Assembly (NCBI RefSeq): GCF_014203115.1
Contig: NZ_JACHIJ010000003.1
Coordinates: 248,001-312,000, forward strand
Source of the DNA: Afipia massiliensis
GTDB taxonomy: Bacteria > Pseudomonadota > Alphaproteobacteria > Rhizobiales > Xanthobacteraceae
Direction of reading: 5' to 3'
DNA length: 64,000 nt
A program made the translations under genes and the position numbers. Positions within the stretch are counted from its first letter, which is position 1. Each line of letters opens with the position of its first letter. Under the pieces are notes generated by a model. The model was not told the origin of the DNA. It searched no databases and saw only the letters and a program-made list of their open reading frames with translations. Below are positions 58,653 to 64,000 of this stretch, one piece after another.

Positions 58653-58743
58653 CTGCTCTCGGCGGCGTGGCCGCTCCCTTTCTGAATGGTCCTGCGTGGA
58701 TAACGCAGGGCCGCTCACAAAAGTTCCGCCGGCGAGCCGCTGT

Positions 58744-59298
58744 TCAGCGCGGCGCGCGCTTGGCCAGGATACGCTGCAAGGTCCGGCGATGCATGTTCAG
58801 GCGGCGCGCGGTCTCCGAAACATTGCGATTGCACATCTCATAGATGCGCTGAATGTGTTCCCAGCGGACCCGGTCGGCCGACATCGGATTCTGTGGAAGC
58901 TGCGACTTGTCGGTGCCGCTTGCGAGCAGCGCCGCGACAACGTCGTCAGCGTCAGCGGGCTTCGAGAGATAATCGACCGCGCCCATCTTCACCGCGGTGA
59001 CGGCGGTTGCGATGTTGCCGTAGCCGGTCAGCACAATGGCGCGGGCATCCGGCCGCTGACGCTTCAGCGCCGACACCACGTCGAGGCCGTTGCCGTCGCC
59101 GAGCCGCAGATCGACCACCGCGAAGGCTGGAGGAGTCTGATCGATGTGATGAAGTCCGTCGGACACATTGTCGCAGGCGGTCACCGCGAAGCCCCGGGTC
59201 TCCATGGCGCGCGCCAGCCGTTCGAGAAACGCCTTGTCATCCTCAACAATCAGCAGAGAACGGTCGGCAATCTCGGTCAAATCGGCAGTTGCGGTCAC
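58744..59298 (-). CDS. regA: Response regulator RegA/ActR/PrrA
   Basis: The 184-residue regulator has a receiver domain (acidic pocket Glu19-Asp20-Asp21, phospho-acceptor Asp63 in VVDLRLGDG) and a C-terminal Fis-type helix-turn-helix (NVSETARRLNMHRRTLQRIL), which is diagnostic of RegA/PrrA/ActR. It controls redox-dependent genes such as respiration, nitrogen and carbon fixation. The sensor kinase gene regB is upstream on the same strand, with 122 bp between them. Confidence 0.93.
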   Translation of the reverse strand: MTATADLTEIADRSLLIVEDDKAFLERLARAMETRGFAVTACDNVSDGLHHIDQTPPAFAVVDLRLGDGNGLDVVSALKRQRPDARAIVLTGYGNIATAVTAVKMGAVDYLSKPADADDVVAALLASGTDKSQLPQNPMSADRVRWEHIQRIYEMCNRNVSETARRLNMHRRTLQRILAKRAPR

Positions 59299-59420
59299 GG
59301 TGATGCGCCTCCTGATGTGGTTTCATAGATATGGCGTCTCTATCGGGCGATGCCAAGGCCGAGAAACAGGTCTGCCGTCCTAATCTGCTGTCCTAAAAAG
59401 GTACCCGGCCGTACTGGCCC

Positions 59421-60743
59421 TCAAAGCAATGCCGGTGACGGAACTTCCGAGGTCTCGAAACTGCTGCGAGGCCAGACAATCGTTACAATTGCGCCGTGGT
59501 CGGGGAATGTGCGGTTGGTGAACGACACCCGTGCGCCGGTTCGCTCCAGCAAGGTGCGCGCGATGAAAACGCCGAGGCCGAGACCGCCGCCCTGGGCGTC
59601 GCCGGTGCGCCGCCGCGTCAGATAGGGTTCGCCGATCCGCTTGAGAATGTCCGGCGCGATACCGGGTCCGTCGTCGGAGATGACGATCTCAACCGTGCTC
59701 GCATCCCACCACGCATTCACCTCGACACGCTCGCGCGCGAAATCGACCGCGTTCTCCAGAATGTTGCCGACGCCGTAGAGGATCGCCGGATTGCGCATGC
59801 CGACCGGCTCGGGATCCTGGGCCAGTGCGATACGCACCTTGATGGCGATGCCGAAATCGCGATGCGGCGCGACCGTCTCTTCGATCAGTGTCGAGAGCGG
59901 CATCCGGTCGAACGGCGCGCCGTGCGACGAGAGCTGCGTGATCTTTGCAAGAATTTCACGGCAGCGCTGTGCCTGCTCGCGCAACGTCTTCAGGTCGTTG
60001 CGTGCATGTTCGTCGAGCCCGCTTTTTTGAACAGCCTGCTCGAGTTCGCGCGAGATCAGAAAGATGGTGGACAGTGGTGTTCCGAGCTCATGCGCGGCGG
60101 CGGCGGCGAGACCGTCGATCTGGGTCAGATGCTGTTCGCGCGTCAGCACAAGCTCGGTGGCGGCCAGCGCGTCGGAGAGCTTGCGCGCCTCTTCGGTGAC
60201 CTGAAACGCGTAGAGGCTGGTGACGCCGATCGCCAGCACGATCGAAAGCCAGACCGCGACCATGTAGGTCGGCGGCAGCACCAGCGGCTCGTCGCCATTC
60301 CACGGCAACGGCAGGTGGAAGAATCCAAGTGCCGTGGCGCAGGCTGCTGCGAAGATTCCGAGTGCGATCGTGATCCGGGTCGGCAGCGCCGTTGCCGAGA
60401 TCAGCACCGGCGCAAGGAAAAGAAATGAAAACGGATTCTGCAGGCCGCCGGTCAGGAACAGCAGGGCGGCGAGTTCCGCGATGTTGATAGTGAGCAGCGC
60501 GGCGGCGTAGCGCGGCGCCAGGCGGTGGACCGGGTTGAACCGGACCTGCAGCACCAGATTGAGGAGCGACGACAGCCCGATGATGACCACGCAGGGAATC
60601 ACCGGGACTTCGAAATCGAGCCCCTCGGAGACGATGAAGATCGTCGCCAGTTGCCCGAGCGCGGCAAGCCAGCGCAGCCTCAGGATGGTGTCGAGGCGCA
60701 CATAACGGGTGGAGTGGCGGAAATCGGACCTGAGATCGCTCAT
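59421..60743 (-). CDS. regB: Redox sensor histidine kinase RegB/ActS/PrrB
   Basis: The 440-residue kinase has six predicted transmembrane segments (about residues 25-185). The quinone-binding heptad GGLQNPF is at 99-105. The phosphorylated His218 lies in AAAAHELGTPLSTIF, and the redox-active Cys261 in AQRCREIL corresponds to Cys265 of Rhodobacter RegB. Kinase motifs NILENAVDFA and DDGPGIAPDILKRIGEPYL follow. It senses membrane quinone redox state and phosphorylates RegA encoded downstream. Confidence 0.94.
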   Translation of the reverse strand: MSDLRSDFRHSTRYVRLDTILRLRWLAALGQLATIFIVSEGLDFEVPVIPCVVIIGLSSLLNLVLQVRFNPVHRLAPRYAAALLTINIAELAALLFLTGGLQNPFSFLFLAPVLISATALPTRITIALGIFAAACATALGFFHLPLPWNGDEPLVLPPTYMVAVWLSIVLAIGVTSLYAFQVTEEARKLSDALAATELVLTREQHLTQIDGLAAAAAHELGTPLSTIFLISRELEQAVQKSGLDEHARNDLKTLREQAQRCREILAKITQLSSHGAPFDRMPLSTLIEETVAPHRDFGIAIKVRIALAQDPEPVGMRNPAILYGVGNILENAVDFARERVEVNAWWDASTVEIVISDDGPGIAPDILKRIGEPYLTRRRTGDAQGGGLGLGVFIARTLLERTGARVSFTNRTFPDHGAIVTIVWPRSSFETSEVPSPALL

Positions 60744-60851
60744 GAGCTAGTCTTAGCGTCCAGCCACGCCGATCACAAACGGCGTCCACATCGGACCATT
60801 GCAAATCCGGCCCTTGCAGACAGGGCGCGGTTGGCTCATTGAACGCCTGTC

Positions 60852-61646
60852 ATGACTGCTCCGCTTCAAGCCAACGTCACGCCGCAGTCCGGTCCGGCAT
60901 TGTCTGACGCCGCGATCCGGCTCGACCAGCTGGTGAAGGTCTACAAGACCACGCGCGCTGTGGACGATATCTCGTTCACGATTCCGCGCGGTTCGGTGAC
61001 GGGGCTGCTCGGAGGCAATGGCGCCGGCAAGACCACGACCATCTCCATGATCATGGGTCTGGTGTCGCCGACATCGGGCCATGTCAGCGTGCTCGGATGC
61101 GCGATGCCCGAGCAAGGCGCCGAGGTGCTCGGCCGGATGAATTTCGAAAGCCCCTACGTGGACATGCCGGGCCGGCTCACCGTGCGGCAGAACCTCAACG
61201 TATTCGGCCGGCTCTATGGCGTGACGAACCTGAAGGAACGGATCGTTTCGCTCGCCGCCGATCTCGATCTGAACGAATTCCTCGACCGTCCCAGCGGCAA
61301 GTTGTCGGCGGGCCAGAAGACGCGGGTCGCGTTGGCAAAGGCCCTGATCAACGAGCCAGAGTTGCTGCTGCTGGACGAGCCGACCGCGTCGCTTGATCCG
61401 GACACCGCGGACTGGATCCGCAGTCATCTGGAAACCTATCGCAAGGAGCGTGGGGCCACGATCCTGCTGGCCTCGCACAACATGCTGGAAGTCGAACGGC
61501 TGTGCGACCGCGTCATCATCATGAAGCGCGGGCGCATCGAGGACGATGACAGTCCGGCCGCGATTCTCGCGCGCTACAACCGCGCCACGCTGGAAGAAGT
61601 GTTCCTCGATGTGGCGCGCGGCCGCGTGCAGCAGGCCGCATCATGA
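60852..61646 (+). CDS. ABC transporter ATP-binding protein
   Basis: The 264-residue ATPase has Walker A GGNGAGKT (54-61), signature KLSAGQKTRVALAKAL, and Walker B LLLLDEPTASLDPDTAD. The ABC-2 type permease follows with a 4-bp overlap, forming a two-protein exporter. The gene is divergent from regB with 108 bp between them. The substrate is unknown; ABC-2 exporters move polysaccharides, lipids or drugs. Confidence 0.92.
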   Translation: MTAPLQANVTPQSGPALSDAAIRLDQLVKVYKTTRAVDDISFTIPRGSVTGLLGGNGAGKTTTISMIMGLVSPTSGHVSVLGCAMPEQGAEVLGRMNFESPYVDMPGRLTVRQNLNVFGRLYGVTNLKERIVSLAADLDLNEFLDRPSGKLSAGQKTRVALAKALINEPELLLLDEPTASLDPDTADWIRSHLETYRKERGATILLASHNMLEVERLCDRVIIMKRGRIEDDDSPAAILARYNRATLEEVFLDVARGRVQQAAS

Positions 61647-62473
61647 GCGGCGTCGAGCTTCGCCACGGCAATCCGAATGCCCTCGCCCTGCACCGCATCG
61701 GCGCGATGATCCTACGCCACTGGTATCTGCTCACGTCGTCGTGGCCGCGGCTGCTCGAGCTGATTTACTGGCCGGTGTTGCAATTGATCACATGGGGCTT
61801 TTCGCAGGCCTATATCTCCCAGAACGCGGGTTTCTTCGCCAAGGCCGGTGGCACCTTTATCGGCGCGGTCATCCTGTGGGACATCCTGTTCCGCGGTCAG
61901 CTCGGCTTCTCGATGTCGTTTCTTGAGGAAATGTGGTCGAAGAATCTCGGCAATCTCCTGATGAGCCCGCTCAAGGTCAGCGAATACCTGATCTCGCTGA
62001 TGGTGATGAGCGTGGTGCGGCTGGCCGTCGGCGTCATTCCGATGACGATACTCGCCATCGCTTTCTTCGGTTTCAACCTGTTCGGTTTCGGCTTCGCGCT
62101 GGTGGCATTCTTCTGCAACCTGATCTTCACGAGTTGGTCGTTCGGGCTGATCTCGTCGGGGCTGGTACTGCGCAACGGCATGGGCGCCGAGGGATTGGCG
62201 TGGACTCTGATGTTCGCGCTGCTGCCGCTGACCTGCGTCTATTACCCGGTCTCGGTGTTGCCAGAGTGGCTGCAGGTGGTGGCGTGGATGTTGCCGCCGA
62301 CTTATGTCTTTGAAGGCATGCGGGCCTTGCTGATCGACCAGGTGTTCCGCGCCGATCTGATGATCCAGGCACTGGCGATCAATGTGGTTCTGTTTGCCAT
62401 ATCGACTGTGGCCTTTTTGCTGCTGCTGAAAAGCGCCCGAAAGCACGGTTCCCTGGTCCAGAGCGGCGAATAG
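61643..62473 (+). CDS. ABC-2 type transporter permease
   Basis: The 276-residue membrane protein has six hydrophobic segments with the ABC-2 pattern (LGFSMSFLEEMWSKNLGNLL near the centre and FALLPLTCVYYPVSVLPEWL followed by WMLPPTYVFEGMRALLI near the end). It overlaps the ATPase stop by 4 bp, so expression is coupled. The LPP-Y-VFEGMR block is the conserved ABC-2 loop. Confidence 0.9.
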   Translation: MSGVELRHGNPNALALHRIGAMILRHWYLLTSSWPRLLELIYWPVLQLITWGFSQAYISQNAGFFAKAGGTFIGAVILWDILFRGQLGFSMSFLEEMWSKNLGNLLMSPLKVSEYLISLMVMSVVRLAVGVIPMTILAIAFFGFNLFGFGFALVAFFCNLIFTSWSFGLISSGLVLRNGMGAEGLAWTLMFALLPLTCVYYPVSVLPEWLQVVAWMLPPTYVFEGMRALLIDQVFRADLMIQALAINVVLFAISTVAFLLLLKSARKHGSLVQSGE

Positions 62474-62591
62474 CGCTGGAAAACAGGGGCCGCCCCTTAA
62501 TTAAGGGCTGGCCTGTAGATTCGTCGGATTGACGCATTGTCGCAGTCCAGCGCAGTATGCTGCGCTGCGAAACCGGGATCGAGGAATCACT

Positions 62592-63917
62592 ATGCCGATA
62601 GGCGAATTTGGCAGGCCGCCAGAGCTGCCGTCCGAGGTCAGTCCTGCGCTGACCACGCCCATGTACTGGATGTACGAAATGGGCCAGGCCTCGCTCAATC
62701 CGGCGCGTGCGGTGGCGGACATGACGAAGCTGTGGTTCGAGAACCCGTTCAATCCGCTCGCCAGCACCGAATTTGGAAAATCGATCGCTGCCGGCTGCGA
62801 ACTGTTCGAGCGCACCACGCGCCGCTACGGCAAGCCGGAATGGGGTCTGCATGACACCGAAGTCAACGGCATGCGGGTTCCCGTCGAGATCAAGACGGTC
62901 TGGGAAAAGCCGTTCTGCCGCTTGCTGCATTTCGAGCGCAAGCTCACCCAGCCGCTGCGCGCGCCGCATCCGCGCGTGCTCATCGTCGCGCCGATGTCGG
63001 GACACTACGCGACGCTGCTGCGCGGCACCGTCGAAGCTTTCCTGCCGGCGCATGACGTCTACATCACCGATTGGGCCGATGCCCGCATGGTGCCGGTGGC
63101 GCAGGGCCGTTTCGATCTCGACGACTATGTCGATTACGTCATCGAGATGATCCACGCGCTCAAGGGCGACGTGCATGTTGTGGCTGTGTGCCAGCCGTCC
63201 GTGCCGGTGCTGGCTGCGGTGTCGATTATGGAAGCCGACAAGGATCCTTACTTCCCGACTTCGATGACCCTGATGGGCGGCCCGATCGACACGCGGCGCA
63301 ATCCGACCGGCGTGAACGATCTCGCTGAGCAAAAAGGGATCGAATGGTTCCGCAACAACGTCATCACCAAGGTGCCGTTCCCGCATCCGGGATTCATGCG
63401 CGACGTCTATCCGGGCTTCCTTCAGCTCACCGGCTTCATGAGCATGAACCTCGACCGCCATGTCGATGCGCACAAGAACCTGTTCAGCAACCTCGTCAAA
63501 GGTGACGGCGATCTCGTCGACAAGCATGTGGAGTTCTACGACGAGTACCTGGCGGTGATGGACCTCACCGCCGAGTTCTATCTGCAGACCGTCGATCTGG
63601 TGTTCGTGAAACACGCTCTGCCGAAGGGCGAGATGAAGCATCGCGGCAAGCTGGTCGATCCGTCGAAGATCGAGCGCGTTGCGCTGATGACGGTCGAAGG
63701 TGAGAACGACGATATTTCGGGTTTGGGTCAGACCGAAGCCACGCACGGACTGTGCAGTTCGATTCCGGATGCGCGGCGAGTGCATTATGTGCAGAAGGGC
63801 GTCGGCCATTACGGCGTGTTCAACGGCTCCCGCTTCAGGTCGGAAATCGTCCCTCGAATCTCCGATTTCATGCAGTCGTCGGCCCATACCAAGCGGGCTC
63901 TGGCAGCTGCGGAATAG
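62592..63917 (+). CDS. phaZ: Intracellular polyhydroxyalkanoate depolymerase
   Basis: PhaZ mobilises stored polyhydroxybutyrate. From the ATG at 62592 the enzyme is 441 residues. It belongs to the intracellular type with a cysteine nucleophile (Cys200 in HVVAVCQPSVPVLAA) in place of the usual serine lipase box. Other conserved blocks are MSGHYATLLRGTVEAFLPAH, YITDWADARMVP, MGGPIDTRRNPT and the C-terminal KGVGHYGVFNGSRFR with the catalytic His. A start at 62529 adds 21 residues without homology and is rejected. Confidence 0.94.
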   Translation: MPIGEFGRPPELPSEVSPALTTPMYWMYEMGQASLNPARAVADMTKLWFENPFNPLASTEFGKSIAAGCELFERTTRRYGKPEWGLHDTEVNGMRVPVEIKTVWEKPFCRLLHFERKLTQPLRAPHPRVLIVAPMSGHYATLLRGTVEAFLPAHDVYITDWADARMVPVAQGRFDLDDYVDYVIEMIHALKGDVHVVAVCQPSVPVLAAVSIMEADKDPYFPTSMTLMGGPIDTRRNPTGVNDLAEQKGIEWFRNNVITKVPFPHPGFMRDVYPGFLQLTGFMSMNLDRHVDAHKNLFSNLVKGDGDLVDKHVEFYDEYLAVMDLTAEFYLQTVDLVFVKHALPKGEMKHRGKLVDPSKIERVALMTVEGENDDISGLGQTEATHGLCSSIPDARRVHYVQKGVGHYGVFNGSRFRSEIVPRISDFMQSSAHTKRALAAAE

Positions 63918-63947
63918 GCTTTTTCGGGCATTTAGGGCGAAAAAGCC
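63917..63947 (+). terminator. Terminator after phaZ
   Basis: GGCTTTTTCG (63917-63926) and CGAAAAAGCC (63938-63947) form a 10-bp stem immediately at the phaZ stop, followed by GGTTTTAGG. It is a plausible rho-independent terminator, though the T-run is short. Confidence 0.65.
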
Positions 63948-64000
63948 CGGTTTTAGGGGGATTTTGGGGCTTTTCGCTCCCGAGTCTTCTGTGAACGTAT

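Overview
The window is about 64 kb of GC-rich alphaproteobacterial chromosome. The order dnaA-dnaN-(island)-recF-gyrB, rpsT upstream of dnaA, a Co-type nitrile hydratase, two DUF3551 proteins, MmcB, RegB/RegA and a PHA depolymerase point to the Nitrobacteraceae (Bradyrhizobium / Rhodopseudomonas / Nitrobacter / Afipia group). The genus cannot be fixed by reading alone. All identifications are by eye from motifs and remembered families; no database search was run.

Layout. 1-5.2 kb: the start of a MATE efflux gene (runs off the left edge), gyrB and recF, all on the minus strand. 5.2-13.9 kb: an apparent 8.68-kb mobile element wedged between recF and dnaN. It carries a tightly coupled six-gene minus-strand operon: three different tyrosine recombinases, two small coiled-coil proteins and a RecD2-like helicase. 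A lone DUF2384 antitoxin-type ORF and a nested hairpin lie near its left end. An 8-bp core (CGGGTGTA on the minus strand) flanks it, and the right-hand copy is the last two codons of dnaN plus the first two bases of its stop. Copies of TGTAAAC cluster at both ends. This is the most novel part of the window.

13.9-18.2 kb: dnaN, dnaA, a 1.2-kb gene-free stretch that may be oriC, and rpsT. 18.5-30.4 kb: housekeeping and catabolic genes: msrA, a Wza-like lipoprotein, a dienelactone hydrolase, AtuA and its partner, an EamA exporter, an isoquinoline-1-oxidoreductase-type molybdenum enzyme, short-chain dehydrogenases, and a TetR regulator with a palindromic operator shared with a divergent operon. 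30.5-37.5 kb: a DUF3551 protein, a diguanylate cyclase, tRNA-Arg(CCG), an EptA-like membrane phosphotransferase of lower GC between two 25-bp direct repeats, and an Aer-like chemoreceptor.

37.9-49.3 kb: a cytochrome P450 / acyl-CoA ligase / enoyl-reductase-like operon, CHAD, YccF, DUF3551, a DUF3095 cyclase-like protein, an outer-membrane-like protein, a pentapeptide protein, a double-PAS hybrid histidine kinase and dodecin. 49.4-57 kb: an unknown conserved protein, the nitrile hydratase alpha/beta/accessory operon, a metallo-beta-lactamase hydrolase, a GGDEF-EAL protein and a VWA protein. 57-64 kb: two long structure-conserved palindromes, mmcB, a heme oxygenase, the RegB/RegA redox two-component pair, an ABC-2 exporter and an intracellular PHA depolymerase.
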